Assembly: GCA_018241405.1 (NCBI GenBank)
Contig: JAFEDY010000022.1
Span: 170,377 to 234,376, forward strand
Direction of reading: 5' to 3'
Source: Pseudomonadota bacterium
GTDB lineage: Bacteria > Pseudomonadota > Gammaproteobacteria > Burkholderiales > Burkholderiaceae_C
DNA length: 64,000 nucleotides
The notes beneath the pieces are model-generated. The model had not been told where the DNA came from. It did no database searches and was given only the letters and a program-made list of their open reading frames with translations. The position numbers and the translations under genes were made by a program. Positions 34,592-44,408 of this stretch are shown here, piece after piece (positions within the stretch are counted from its first letter, which is position 1; every line of letters starts with the position of its first letter).

Positions 34592-37288
34592 TCAAGCGTG
34601 CAGCGGGTTGATCTTGTCGGCATCGATGCCGTACTTCTTGATGGCCTCGGCCACCTTGGCCATGGGCAGCTTGCCCTCGTCGGCCAGGCTCTTGAGCGCG
34701 GCCACGGTCACGTAGTGGCGGTTGACCTCGAAATGCTCGCGCAGGCGGTAGCGGAAGTCGCTGCGGCCAAAGCCGTCGGTGCCCAGCACGGTGTAGGAGC
34801 GGCCGGCAGGAATGAAGGCACGGATCTGCTCGGCAAAGGCCTTCATGTAGTCGGTGGATGCCACCACGGGGCCGGCATGGCCCGACAGCTGCTGCGCCAC
34901 GAAGGACGCGCGCGGTGACGCCAAAGGGTGCAGCAGGTTCCAGCGTGCAGCCTCCTGGCCTTCACGGGCCAGCTCGGTGAAGCTGGTGCAGCTCCACACA
35001 TCGGCCTGCACGCCCCAGTCGGTGGCCAGCAGCTTTTGCGCCTCAAGGGACTCGCGCAGGATGGAGCCCGAGCCCAGCAGCTGCACGCGCAGCTCGCCCG
35101 GCGCGCCGGCCTTGCACAGGTACATGCCCTTGAGGATCTGCTCCTCGGTGCCGGCCGTGAGGCCCGGCATGGCGTAGTTTTCGTTGAGCAGCGTGATGTA
35201 GTAGAAGACGTTTTCCTGCTTCTCCACCATGCGCTTCAAGCCATGCTGCATGATCACGCCGACCTCGTGCGCGAAGGTCGGGTCATAGCTCACGCAGTTG
35301 GGGATGGTTGCCGACAGGATATGGCTGTGGCCGTCCTCATGCTGCAGGCCCTCGCCGTTCAAGGTAGTGCGCCCGCTGGTGCCGCCCAGGATGAAGCCGC
35401 GCGCCTGCATGTCGCCGGCGGCCCAGGCCAGGTCGCCAAAGCGCTGGAAGCCGAACATCGAGTAGTAGACGAAGAACGGGATCATGATGCGGTTGTTCGT
35501 CGAGTACGACGTGCCCGCGGCAATCCACGAGCACATGCCGCCCGCCTCGTTGATGCCCTCCTGCAGGATCTGACCGGCCTTGTCCTCCTTGTAGTACATG
35601 ACCTGGTCGCGATCGACCGGGGTGTACAGCTGACCTAGCGGGTTGTAGATGCCGATCTGGCGGAACAGTCCTTCCATGCCGAAGGTGCGCGCCTCATCGA
35701 CCAGGATGGGCACGACGCGCGGGCCCAGCGCCTTGTCGCGCAGGAGTTGCGTCAAAAAGCGCACATAGGCCTGGGTGGTGCTGATCTCGCGGCCTTCGGC
35801 CGTGGGGTCCAGGATGGCCTTGAAGGTATCGAGCGCGGGCACGGTGAAGCTCTCGTCGGCATGCGTGCGGCGGTGCGGCAGGTAGCCGCCCAGGGCCTTG
35901 CGCCGATCGTGCAGGTACTTCATCTCCGGCGTGTCGTCGGCCGGCTTGTAGTAGGGCAGCTTTTCCAGCTCGCTGTCGGGGATCGGGATGGCGAAGCGGT
36001 CGCGGATGTAGCGGATGTCCTCGTCATCGAGCTTCTTGGTCTGGTGCACGGTGTTCTTGGCCTCGCCCGCCTTGCCCATGCCATAGCCCTTGACGGTCTT
36101 GACCAGCAGCACCGTGGGCTGGCCATGGTGTTCGTTGGCAGCGTGGAAAGCAGCGTAGACCTTCTCCGGGTCGTGGCCGCCGCGGCGCAGTTCCCAGATG
36201 TCATCGTCCGACAGGTGCTCGACCAGCTTGAGCGTCTCGGGGTACTTGCCAAAGAAATGCTTGCGGATGTAGGCGCCGTCCATGGCGCGGTAGGTCTGGT
36301 AGTCGCCGTCCAGCGTCTCCATCATGACCTGCTTCAATTTGCCGCTCTTGTCGCGCGCCAGCAACTCGTCCCAGCCCTTGCCCCACAAGAGCTTGATGAC
36401 ATGCCAGCCGGCGCCGCGGAAGTCGCCTTCCAGCTCCTGGATGACCTTGCCATTGCCGCGCACCGGGCCGTCCAGGCGCTGCAGGTTGCAGTTGATAACG
36501 AAGATCAGGTTATCCAGGTTCTCGCGCGCCGCCAGGCTGATCGCGCCCTTGCTCTCGGGCTCGTCCATCTCGCCATCGCCCAGGAACACCCAGACCCGGC
36601 GGTTGTCGGTCTTGGCAATGCCGCGTGCATGCAGGTACTTGAGGAAGCGCGCCTGGTAGATGGCCATCATCGGGCCCAGGCCCATGGACACCGTGGGGAA
36701 CTGCCAGAAGCCGGGCATCAGCTTGGGGTGGGGGTAGCTCGACAGGCCCTTGCCGCCGACTTCCTGGCGGAAGTTCTCCAGCTGGTCCTCGCTGATGCGG
36801 CCTTCCAGATAGGCGCGGGCATAGATACCGGGCGCGCTGTGGCCCTGGAAGTAGATGCAGTCGCCGCCATGGTCTTCGCTCTCGGCGTGCCAGAAATGGT
36901 TGAAGCCCGCGCCCCACATGCTGGCGAGCGAGGCAAACGAGCCGATGTGGCCCCCGAGGTCACCGCCGTCTTCTGGATGCAGGCGGTTGGCCCGCACCAC
37001 CATCGCCATGGCGTTCCAGCGCATGTAGGCGCGCAGACGCTTCTCTATCGCAATGTTGCCGGGGCAGCGCGTCTCCTGCTCGGGCTCAATCGTGTTCACG
37101 TAGCCGGTGTTGGCAGAGAACGGCAGGTCTATGCTGCTTTGGCGCGCGCCTTCGAGCAATTGCTCGAGCAGAAAGTGGGCGCGCTCCGGCCCCTCTTTTT
37201 CTATCACCGCGGAAAGCGCCTCCAGCCACTCGCGTGTTTCCTCTTGGTCGATGTCGGCGGCGCTCAGGCCTTTGGTGGGATCGGACAT
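34592..37288 (-). CDS. aceE: pyruvate dehydrogenase E1 component, homodimeric type
   Basis: 898 aa from ATG 37288, which has AAGGAG at 9-bp spacing; an in-frame extension to 37366 is not needed. It is the alpha2-type E1 of Gram-negative bacteria. The thiamine diphosphate motif is in 'FLGDGEMDEPES' through 'FVINCNLQRLDGP'. 'GGHIGSFASLASMWGAGFNHFWH' is the conserved active-site region. E1 decarboxylates pyruvate and acetylates the lipoyl group of E2. First gene of the operon, divergent from a sensor kinase gene. Confidence 0.97.
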   Translation of the reverse strand: MSDPTKGLSAADIDQEETREWLEALSAVIEKEGPERAHFLLEQLLEGARQSSIDLPFSANTGYVNTIEPEQETRCPGNIAIEKRLRAYMRWNAMAMVVRANRLHPEDGGDLGGHIGSFASLASMWGAGFNHFWHAESEDHGGDCIYFQGHSAPGIYARAYLEGRISEDQLENFRQEVGGKGLSSYPHPKLMPGFWQFPTVSMGLGPMMAIYQARFLKYLHARGIAKTDNRRVWVFLGDGEMDEPESKGAISLAARENLDNLIFVINCNLQRLDGPVRGNGKVIQELEGDFRGAGWHVIKLLWGKGWDELLARDKSGKLKQVMMETLDGDYQTYRAMDGAYIRKHFFGKYPETLKLVEHLSDDDIWELRRGGHDPEKVYAAFHAANEHHGQPTVLLVKTVKGYGMGKAGEAKNTVHQTKKLDDEDIRYIRDRFAIPIPDSELEKLPYYKPADDTPEMKYLHDRRKALGGYLPHRRTHADESFTVPALDTFKAILDPTAEGREISTTQAYVRFLTQLLRDKALGPRVVPILVDEARTFGMEGLFRQIGIYNPLGQLYTPVDRDQVMYYKEDKAGQILQEGINEAGGMCSWIAAGTSYSTNNRIMIPFFVYYSMFGFQRFGDLAWAAGDMQARGFILGGTSGRTTLNGEGLQHEDGHSHILSATIPNCVSYDPTFAHEVGVIMQHGLKRMVEKQENVFYYITLLNENYAMPGLTAGTEEQILKGMYLCKAGAPGELRVQLLGSGSILRESLEAQKLLATDWGVQADVWSCTSFTELAREGQEAARWNLLHPLASPRASFVAQQLSGHAGPVVASTDYMKAFAEQIRAFIPAGRSYTVLGTDGFGRSDFRYRLREHFEVNRHYVTVAALKSLADEGKLPMAKVAEAIKKYGIDADKINPLHA

Positions 37289-37435
37289 AGCCTTCGTCTC
37301 CTTATGAAGTGGGTGCTGACAGGTGGAATATTGCCCGAAGTTTCGCACAATTTTTTGAAATTTCAAATAGTGCTAGTTAATTTCTCATTATGAAATTTTG
37401 TTGCGAGCGCACAAAATTTCTTCTGGTGAAATCGC
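37289..37435. promoter_or_regulatory. divergent control region with two perfect palindromes (aceE / sensor kinase)
   Basis: AT-rich 147 bp between the divergent starts. Two perfect inverted repeats stand out: TTTGAAATTTCAAA at 37354-37367 and GAAATTTTGT / ACAAAATTTC at 37392-37420 with a 9-nt spacer. CGCACAA recurs next to each. These look like operator sites, and the local AT content fits promoters. They do not match the E. coli PdhR box. The binding protein is unknown; the kinase/regulator pair next door is one candidate. Confidence 0.6.
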
Positions 37436-40009
37436 ATGCGGCCAAGGCGTAAACTTCCTCTCATGCTCTCTGCCGACGTCTCCGCCGCCCCGACCGCGTC
37501 CGCCGTGAAGGCGCCGGCACGCTGGTGGCGCTCATGGTGGCGCAGCCTCTCTCCCGGTCGCCAGGACCGCTTTGCCGCGCTGGCGCCCCTGGCGGCCGTG
37601 TTGATGTTCATGGCGGCCATTGCCGCATCGTTCTGGTATTTGCGCACCGAGGAAATCGACCGGGAGAAAGAGGCCCTCAAGCGTGACGTGGAATACGCGC
37701 AGCAGCGCGTACGCCTGCGCCTCTTGGAGCGCCAGGAACAAATCATGCGCCTGGCGCGCGACCTTTCGAACGAGGAACTCACGCGCGCCGACTTCATGGC
37801 ACGCGCGGAGGCCCTCATCAGCCAATACCCCGAGCTGCAGGCCATTACCTGGATCGACGACCGCCGCCGCATTCGCGCCACGCACGCTGCACCCACGGTG
37901 AGCAGCAACCAGCTGCGCGTGAACGGTGAAGTGCTCAAAACCGGCGAGGCCGCAGACCTCTTCAAGCTGGCACGCGACATGCAGCAGCCGGTGTATTCCC
38001 AGCCCGAGGCCGGCAGCGACGATGCCACGCCCCTGCTGCAGCTGCAGGTGCCGCTATCGACGCAAGGCAAGTTCGCCGGCGTGGTACTGGCCGAATACTC
38101 CATCGACAGCCTGCTGCGCTACGGCACGCCCACGGAGGTGCTGGCGCGCTACGCCGTCACGCTCGTCGACGGCCACGGGCGGGTCTTGGCCGGCACACCG
38201 CTCGCCCCCCGGCACAACCCGCTTTTGCCCTGGGCCACCAAGGCCAATGCGTACGAAGTCCCGGTCTCCCCGGTAGGCAACGGCCTGGTGCTGCGCGGCC
38301 AGGCCTACCGCACCTCATTGGGCGTGGTGGGCAATGGGCTGTTCTGGCTGGTGGGCACCCTGAGTGCCATGACCTCATGGATGCTGATTGCCACCTGGCG
38401 CCATACACGCCGGCGCCAGCAGGCCCAGCGTGCGCTGGTGGCCGAGACCAATTTCCGCCGCGCTATGGAAAACTCCATCCTCACCGGCATGCGCGCGCTG
38501 GACCTGGAGGGCCGCATCACCTATGTCAACGCCGCCTTCTGCCAGATGACCGGATGGACCCAGGCCGAGCTCATTGGCCAGACCCCTCCCTACAGCTATT
38601 GGCCCGAGGGCGAGTACGAGCGACTGCATGCCAACCTGCGCGACGAGCTTTCGGGCAAGACCATGCCAGGGGGCTTCCAGGTGCGCGTGCGGCGCAAGAG
38701 CGGCGCGCTGTTTGATGCGCGCCTGTATGTCTCGCCGCTGATCGATGCGCGCGGCCAGCAGACCGGCTGGATGACGTCGATGACGGACATCACCGAACCC
38801 AACCGCGTGCGCGAGCAGCTCACCGCATCGCACGAACGCTTCACCATCGTGCTGGAGGCACTGGACGCATCGGTGTCCGTCGCACCGCTGGGCAGCCAGG
38901 AGCTGCTCTTTGCCAACCGCCTGTACCGCCAGTGGTTCGGCTCGCAGACCATCGGCCATCTGGAGATGGTGGCGCAGGCCGGCGTGCTGCCATCGCACGG
39001 CAGCGGTGTCGTAGAGGACGATGACGGCCTCATGGGCCTGTCCATCGACCCGTTGGCCCGCACCCGCTCGGAAAACGCCGAGATCTACCGCGCCGACCTG
39101 GGAAAGTGGCTGGAGGTGCGCTCGCGCTACCTGAACTGGGTGGACGGCCGCCTGGCGCAGATGGTCATCGCCACCGACATTACGCCGCGCCGCCTGGCCG
39201 AGGAGCAGGCCGCGCGCCAGGCCGAGCGCGCCGAGTCGGTGAGCCGCCTCATCACCATGGGCGAGATGGCGTCGAGCGTGGCCCATGAACTCAACCAGCC
39301 GCTCACCGCCATCAGCAACTATTGCAGCGGCATGGTCTCGCGCATCCAGGGCGGCCAGCTCAGCGAGGAGGCCTTGCTGGCGGCGCTGCAAAAGACCGCC
39401 CACCAGGCCCAGCGCGCCGGCCAGATCATCCAGCGCATACGCGCCTTCGTGAAGAAAAGCGAACCCAACCGCACGCTGGCCGATGTGCACGACATGGTCA
39501 GCGAGGCGCTGGAGCTCGCCAGTATCGAGCTGCGCCGCCACAACGTACGCCTGACACACTACGTGGCGGCCCGCCTGCCGCAAGTCTCGGCCGACGCCAT
39601 CCTCATCGAGCAGGTGCTTATCAACCTGATGAAAAACGGCGCCGAATCCATCGCCCAGGCCCAGCGCCCGCCGGCGCTGCGCAGCGTGGAGCTGCGCGTG
39701 GTGCCGCGCCAGGTGGACGGTTGCGACGTGATCGAGTTCTCGGTGCAGGACACCGGCCGGGGCCTCGCGCCCGAAGTGCTGGCGCATTTGTTCGAGGCTT
39801 TCTTCTCCACCAAGAGCGAGGGCATGGGCATGGGCCTGAACCTGTGCCGCAGCATCGTCGAATCCCACCAGGGCAGGATGCATGCGGAGAACCTCTACAA
39901 TGCAACAGATGTCATCGGTTGCCGATTCTCGTTCTGGCTACCGCTTGCCAATACGGCGGACTCCACTATCAATTCCGCAGCATCGCCAAACCCCAGGACT
40001 ATTGCATGA
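37436..40009 (+). CDS. PAS-domain sensor histidine kinase (FixL/DctS-like)
   Basis: 857 aa. Membrane segments lie at about 48-68 and 298-322, enclosing a periplasmic sensor part. A PAS domain ('RRAMENSILTGMRALDLEGRITYVN') lies at about 340-455, a second PAS-like region at 460-585, then HisKA with phospho-acceptor H617 in 'SSVAHELNQPLTAIS'. The ATPase has the N-box 'LINLMKNGAES' and G-box 'GMGMGLNLCRS'. It overlaps the response regulator by 4 bp. The signal is unknown. Divergence from the pyruvate dehydrogenase operon suggests control of central carbon use. A start at 37463 is also possible. Confidence 0.9.
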   Translation: MRPRRKLPLMLSADVSAAPTASAVKAPARWWRSWWRSLSPGRQDRFAALAPLAAVLMFMAAIAASFWYLRTEEIDREKEALKRDVEYAQQRVRLRLLERQEQIMRLARDLSNEELTRADFMARAEALISQYPELQAITWIDDRRRIRATHAAPTVSSNQLRVNGEVLKTGEAADLFKLARDMQQPVYSQPEAGSDDATPLLQLQVPLSTQGKFAGVVLAEYSIDSLLRYGTPTEVLARYAVTLVDGHGRVLAGTPLAPRHNPLLPWATKANAYEVPVSPVGNGLVLRGQAYRTSLGVVGNGLFWLVGTLSAMTSWMLIATWRHTRRRQQAQRALVAETNFRRAMENSILTGMRALDLEGRITYVNAAFCQMTGWTQAELIGQTPPYSYWPEGEYERLHANLRDELSGKTMPGGFQVRVRRKSGALFDARLYVSPLIDARGQQTGWMTSMTDITEPNRVREQLTASHERFTIVLEALDASVSVAPLGSQELLFANRLYRQWFGSQTIGHLEMVAQAGVLPSHGSGVVEDDDGLMGLSIDPLARTRSENAEIYRADLGKWLEVRSRYLNWVDGRLAQMVIATDITPRRLAEEQAARQAERAESVSRLITMGEMASSVAHELNQPLTAISNYCSGMVSRIQGGQLSEEALLAALQKTAHQAQRAGQIIQRIRAFVKKSEPNRTLADVHDMVSEALELASIELRRHNVRLTHYVAARLPQVSADAILIEQVLINLMKNGAESIAQAQRPPALRSVELRVVPRQVDGCDVIEFSVQDTGRGLAPEVLAHLFEAFFSTKSEGMGMGLNLCRSIVESHQGRMHAENLYNATDVIGCRFSFWLPLANTADSTINSAASPNPRTIA

Positions 40010-40632
40010 GCTTGATTCCGAAAAAAGGCACCGTCTACGTCGTCGATGACGACGAAGCCGTACGCGACTCTCTCCAGTGGCTGCTGGAGGGCAAAGATTA
40101 CCGCGTGCGCTGCTTCGATTCGGCCGAGTCCTTCCTCACCCGCTATGACCAGCGCGAGGTGGCATGCCTGATCGTGGACATCCGCATGGGCGGCATGACC
40201 GGCCTGGAGCTGCAGGACCGGCTGCTGGAGCGCAAGTCCCCCCTGCCCATCGTCTTCATCACCGGCCATGGCGACGTGCCCATGGCCGTCAACACCATGA
40301 AGAAGGGTGCGCTCGATTTCATCCAGAAACCCTTCAACGAAGAAGATCTGCTCGGCCTGGTCGAACGCATGCTGGACTGCGCGCGCGAGGCCTTCGCCGG
40401 TCACCAGCAGGCCGCCAGCCGCGACGCGCTGCTGTCCAAGCTCACCGGCCGCGAGGCCCAGGTGCTCGAACGCATCGTTGCCGGCCGTTTGAACAAGCAG
40501 ATCGCCGACGACCTCGGCATCAGCATCAAGACCGTGGAGGCGCACCGCGCCAACATCATGGAAAAGCTCAACGCCAACACCGTGGCAGACCTGCTCAAGA
40601 TTGCCCTGGGCCAGCAAACCGCCAAGGCCTGA
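40006..40632 (+). CDS. FixJ/NarL-type response regulator
   Basis: 208 aa. The receiver domain has the acidic pair in 'VVDDDEAVRDS', phospho-acceptor D58 in 'VDIRMGG' and the conserved Lys in 'FIQKPFNEED'. The C-terminal LuxR-type helix-turn-helix has 'LTGREAQVLERIVAG' and 'ISIKTVEAHRANIMEKL'. It forms a two-component pair with the overlapping sensor kinase and would act as a DNA-binding regulator. A terminator hairpin follows 17 bp after the stop. Confidence 0.93.
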   Translation: MSLIPKKGTVYVVDDDEAVRDSLQWLLEGKDYRVRCFDSAESFLTRYDQREVACLIVDIRMGGMTGLELQDRLLERKSPLPIVFITGHGDVPMAVNTMKKGALDFIQKPFNEEDLLGLVERMLDCAREAFAGHQQAASRDALLSKLTGREAQVLERIVAGRLNKQIADDLGISIKTVEAHRANIMEKLNANTVADLLKIALGQQTAKA

Positions 40633-40648
40633 TTGCCCTCATTTTTGT

Positions 40649-40688
40649 AGCTGCCAGCGCATGTCAGTCAAGCGCCAGGCAGCTTTTT
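40649..40688 (+). terminator. terminator hairpin after the response regulator, built from an interspersed repeat
   Basis: AGCTGCC pairs with GGCAGCT, with GCGC/GCGC extending the stem, followed by TTTTT. The same sequence is a copy of the repeat family found at several sites in this window (core TAGCTGCCAGCGC). Confidence 0.7.
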
Positions 40689-40713
40689 CATTTGTATTTC
40701 GCAGATTCCAGAC

Positions 40714-41562
40714 ATGACCGCCCAACTGATTGACGGCAATGCCCTCTCGCGCCAGCTGCGCACGCAAGTCGCCCAGCGCACCACTGCCCTGAAAAGCCGC
40801 GGCATCACCCCGGGCCTGGCCGTCGTGCTGGTGGGCAACAACCCGGCCAGCCAGGTCTACGTGCGCAACAAGGTCAAGGCCTGCGAGGACGTGGGTTTTC
40901 ACTCGGTGCTGGAACAGTACGACGCCACCATGACTGAAGCGCAGCTGCTGGCGCGCGTGGATGCGCTCAACAACGACCCAGGCATCCACGGCATCCTGGT
41001 GCAGCTGCCCTTGCCCAAGCACATAGCCGACCACAAGGTCATCGAGGCCATCTCGCCGCAAAAGGACGTAGACGGCTTTCACGTCGCCAGCGCTGGCGCG
41101 CTGATGGTGGGCGAGGTCGGCTTCAAGGCCTGCACGCCCTATGGCTGCATGAAGATGCTGGAGTCGATCGGTATGCAGGACCTCAAGGGCAAGCATGCCG
41201 TGGTGATCGGCCGCAGCAACATCGTCGGCAAGCCCATGGCCATGATGCTGCTGGCTGCCAACGCCACCGTCACCGTGTGCCACAGCGGCACCAAGGATCT
41301 CGCCGCCATGACGCGCCAGGCCGACATCGTGGTCGCCGCCGTGGGCAAGCGCAATGTGCTTACCGCAGACATGGTCAAACCCGGCGCCGTGGTCATCGAC
41401 GTGGGCATGAACCGCAACGACGAGGGCAAGCTGTGCGGCGATGTGGACTTCGACGGCGTCAGGCAAGTGGCTGGCTGGATCACCCCCGTGCCCGGCGGCG
41501 TCGGGCCCATGACCATCACCATGCTGCTGGTCAACACGCTGGAAGCGGCCGAGCGTCTGTAA
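40714..41562 (+). CDS. folD: bifunctional methylenetetrahydrofolate dehydrogenase / methenyltetrahydrofolate cyclohydrolase
   Basis: 282 aa, the usual size. Signature motifs are present: '[14 protein letters not shown]' with the catalytic Lys, '[12 protein letters not shown]', '[16 protein letters not shown]' in the NADP-binding part, and '[15 protein letters not shown]' at the end. It interconverts 5,10-methylene-, methenyl- and formyl-tetrahydrofolate for one-carbon metabolism in the cytoplasm. No sign of anything unusual. Confidence 0.97.
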   Translation: MTAQLIDGNALSRQLRTQVAQRTTALKSRGITPGLAVVLVGNNPASQVYVRNKVKACEDVGFHSVLEQYDATMTEAQLLARVDALNNDPGIHGILVQLPLPKHIADHKVIEAISPQKDVDGFHVASAGALMVGEVGFKACTPYGCMKMLESIGMQDLKGKHAVVIGRSNIVGKPMAMMLLAANATVTVCHSGTKDLAAMTRQADIVVAAVGKRNVLTADMVKPGAVVIDVGMNRNDEGKLCGDVDFDGVRQVAGWITPVPGGVGPMTITMLLVNTLEAAERL

Positions 41563-41618
41563 GTTCACGATCTCCACAGCTTCTTGAACCGCCTGCCGGC
41601 AACGCCATCTATACGCGC

Positions 41619-43649
41619 ATGAACAATCCCCTCCTCGACTTCTCCGGCCAGATCCCGTTCGATCGCATCACGCCGGCCGACGTGGCTCCCGCCGTCGATC
41701 AGCTGCTTGAGCGCGCCGATGCCGCGCTGGAGACCGTCACCCAGCCCGGCTACCCGGCCGACTGGAGCGCCATCGCCCGCGTGCTCGATGTGGCCACCGA
41801 GGAGCTGGGCCGCTCCTTTGGCGCCGTCAGCCATCTGAGCAGCGTGGCCGACACGCCCGAGCTGCGCGCCGCCTACAACGCCGCCCTGCCGCGCGTCACC
41901 GCGTTCTGGACGCGCCTGGGCGCCGACGAGCGCCTGTACGCCAAGTACAAGGCCATCAACCCGGCCACGCTCAATGCCGAGCAGCGCCAGGCCCACAGCA
42001 ACGCCATGCGCAACTTTGTGCTGTCGGGCGCGGAGCTGCAGGGCGCGGCCAAGGAGCGCTTTGCCACCATACAGGAGCGCCAGGCCGAGCTGCAGCAGAA
42101 ATTCAGCGAGAACGTGCTCGACGCCACCGACGCCTTCGCGTACTACGCAAGCGCGGACGAGGTCGCAGGCCTGCCCGCCGACGTCATGGAGGCGGCGCGC
42201 GCCGCAGCCGTGGCCGAGGGCAAGGACGGCTACAGGCTCACGCTGAAGATGCCCTGCTACCTGCCGGTGATGCAGTTCGCCAGGAGCAGCGCGCTGCGCG
42301 AGCGGCTCTACCACGCCTTTGTCACCCGCGCCTCCGACCAGGCCGAGGGCGACGCCGCGCGCTTTGACAACAGCGCCGTGATGGCCGAGATCCTGGCGCT
42401 GCGCCAGGAAGAGGCGCGGCTGCTGGGCTACGACAACTTCGGCCAAGTCTCGCTGGTGCCCAAGATGGCACACACGCCGGACCAGGTCACGCATTTCCTG
42501 CGCGATCTCGCCCAGCGCGCGCGCCCCTTTGCCGAGAAGGACGTGGCCGACCTGCGCGCCTTTGCCGCCGAGCGGCTGGGCCTGTCCGACCCGCAGGCCT
42601 GGGACTGGCCCTATATCTCCGAACAGCTCAAGGAAGCGCGCTACGCCTTCAGCGAGCAGGAGCTCAAGCAATACTTTCCCGCGCCCAAGGTGCTGGCCGG
42701 CCTGTTCAAGATCGTCGAGACGCTGTTCGAGGTGGCGATCCGCCGCGATCAGGCGCCCGTGTGGCACAGCGCCGTGGAGTTCTACCGCATCGAGCGCGGC
42801 GGCGAGCTGATCGGCCAGTTCTACCTGGACCAGCCCGCGCGCAGCGCCAAGCGCGGCGGCGCCTGGATGGACGACGCCCGCACGCGCTGGCTGCGCCCCG
42901 ACAGCGGCCGGCTGCAGACACCCGTCGCCCACCTGGTGTGCAACTTCGCAGACGGCGTGGCCGGCCGCCCGCCGCTGCTCACGCATGACGACGTGATCAC
43001 GCTGTTCCACGAATTCGGCCATGGCCTGCACCACATGCTCACCCAGGTGAACGAGCGCGACGTCTCGGGCATCAGCGGCGTGGAATGGGACGCCGTGGAA
43101 CTGCCCAGCCAGTTCATGGAGAATTTCTGCTGGGAATGGGAGGTGCTGCGCCACATGACCGCCCATGTGGAAACGGGCGAACCCCTGCCGCGCCAGCTGT
43201 ACGACAAAATGATCGCCGCCAAGAACTTCCAGGCCGGCATGCAGACCCTGCGCCAGATCGAGTTTTCGCTGTTTGACATGCTGCTGCACACCGAGCATGA
43301 CCCCAAGGACGATCCGCTGCCGCTCTTGAATCGCGTGCGCGATGAGGTGGCCGTCCTCAAACCCCCGGCCTTCAGCCGCACGGCCCACAGCTTCAGCCAT
43401 ATCTTTGCGGGCGGCTACGCCGCCGGCTACTACAGCTACAAGTGGGCGGAGGTGCTATCGGCCGACGCCTATGCCGCCTTCGAGGAAACCGCGGACGCCA
43501 ACGGCATGCCCAGCATGGAGACCGGCCGGCGCTACCGCCAGAGCATTCTGGAAGCCGGTGGCAGCCGCCCCGCCATGGAGTCCTTCAAGGCCTTCCGCGG
43601 GCGCGAGCCGCAGCTCGATGCACTGCTGCGCCACCAGGGCATGGCGTAG
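41619..43649 (+). CDS. prlC: oligopeptidase A (M3 family zinc metallopeptidase)
   Basis: 676 aa from ATG 41619; the frame is open further upstream but overlaps folD. The zinc site HExxH is in 'TLFHEFGHGLHHML' (about residue 465), with the downstream Glu in 'LPSQFMENFCWE'. The length fits PrlC/OpdA, a cytoplasmic enzyme that degrades oligopeptides and cleaved signal peptides. It starts 57 bp after folD. Confidence 0.95.
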   Translation: MNNPLLDFSGQIPFDRITPADVAPAVDQLLERADAALETVTQPGYPADWSAIARVLDVATEELGRSFGAVSHLSSVADTPELRAAYNAALPRVTAFWTRLGADERLYAKYKAINPATLNAEQRQAHSNAMRNFVLSGAELQGAAKERFATIQERQAELQQKFSENVLDATDAFAYYASADEVAGLPADVMEAARAAAVAEGKDGYRLTLKMPCYLPVMQFARSSALRERLYHAFVTRASDQAEGDAARFDNSAVMAEILALRQEEARLLGYDNFGQVSLVPKMAHTPDQVTHFLRDLAQRARPFAEKDVADLRAFAAERLGLSDPQAWDWPYISEQLKEARYAFSEQELKQYFPAPKVLAGLFKIVETLFEVAIRRDQAPVWHSAVEFYRIERGGELIGQFYLDQPARSAKRGGAWMDDARTRWLRPDSGRLQTPVAHLVCNFADGVAGRPPLLTHDDVITLFHEFGHGLHHMLTQVNERDVSGISGVEWDAVELPSQFMENFCWEWEVLRHMTAHVETGEPLPRQLYDKMIAAKNFQAGMQTLRQIEFSLFDMLLHTEHDPKDDPLPLLNRVRDEVAVLKPPAFSRTAHSFSHIFAGGYAAGYYSYKWAEVLSADAYAAFEETADANGMPSMETGRRYRQSILEAGGSRPAMESFKAFRGREPQLDALLRHQGMA

Positions 43650-43694
43650 TAAAAAAGTGAGCTGTTTACGCTTTCTGCGCAATGATTTCAGGCA

Positions 43695-43745
43695 TTTTTC
43701 ACCTGAAGCGCTTATGCATGGTGCGCAAGCAGCTATGATTTTTGC
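43695..43745 (-). repeat. interspersed repeat copy downstream of prlC
   Basis: Read on the minus strand it contains ATAGCTGCTTGCGC and an AAGCGCTT arm, matching the core of the repeat family seen at 40649, 53235, 59502 and 61134. It lies between prlC and the DUF4124 gene. Confidence 0.5.
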
Positions 43746-43772
43746 AAGACACACAGCAGAGGGAGTCCCCGC

Positions 43773-44402
43773 ATGATGCCCATCCGCCCCATCGCCACCG
43801 CCGCCGCCTGTACGCTGCTGACCCTGGCCGCACAGGCCCAGCAGGTCTACCGCATCGTGGGGCCGGACGGCAAGGTAACCTTCTCGGACCGCGCGCCCGC
43901 CAAGGGCGCCGACCCGACCCCGGTCGGCAGCGGCCAGCGCGCCGGTGGCAGCAACGATGCCCTGCCCTACCCGCTGCGCCAGGTCGCCACGCGCTTTCCC
44001 GTAACGCTGTACACGGGCAACGACTGCCTGCCCTGCAACGGCGCGCGCAACCTGCTCGTCAACCGCGGCATACCCTTCACGGAGCGCACCGTCGCCAGCA
44101 ACGAGGATATTGACGCGCTCAAGCGCCTGAGCGGCGAGGCGAGCCTGCCGTTTGGCACCATAGGCGGGCAACAGCTCAAGGGTTTCTCGGACAGCGAATG
44201 GAGCCAGTACCTGGACGCGGCCGGTTACCCCGCGCAGTCGCAGCTGCCGCCCAGCTACCGCCGCCCCGCGGCCACGCCGCTCGTCGCCGTGACCGCCAAA
44301 CCGGTGGCGCCAGCGGAAGAGAGCGCACCAGCGCCCGCAGCGCGCCCCGCAGCGCCCGCCACGGGCCGCACGCCGCCCAACCCGGCCGGCATCATCTTCT
44401 GA
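43773..44402 (+). CDS. secreted DUF4124 protein with a glutaredoxin-like domain
   Basis: 209 aa. An N-terminal signal peptide ('IATAAACTLLTLAAQAQQ') is followed by a DUF4124 segment ('VYRIVGPDGKVTFSDRAP'). Then comes a glutaredoxin-like fold with a CxxC site in 'GNDCLPCNGARNLL' and the cis-Pro region 'EASLPFGTIGGQQLKGF'. The C-terminus is a low-complexity Ala/Pro tail. Probably a periplasmic thiol-disulfide protein; partner unknown. GAGGGAG precedes the ATG. It converges with rpiA 6 bp away. Confidence 0.85.
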   Translation: MMPIRPIATAAACTLLTLAAQAQQVYRIVGPDGKVTFSDRAPAKGADPTPVGSGQRAGGSNDALPYPLRQVATRFPVTLYTGNDCLPCNGARNLLVNRGIPFTERTVASNEDIDALKRLSGEASLPFGTIGGQQLKGFSDSEWSQYLDAAGYPAQSQLPPSYRRPAATPLVAVTAKPVAPAEESAPAPAARPAAPATGRTPPNPAGIIF

Positions 44403-44408
44403 CCCCGT

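Noticed and set aside
41565..43400. 611-codon open frame antisense to prlC
   Set aside because: Shadow of a conserved metallopeptidase gene, with low-complexity composition.
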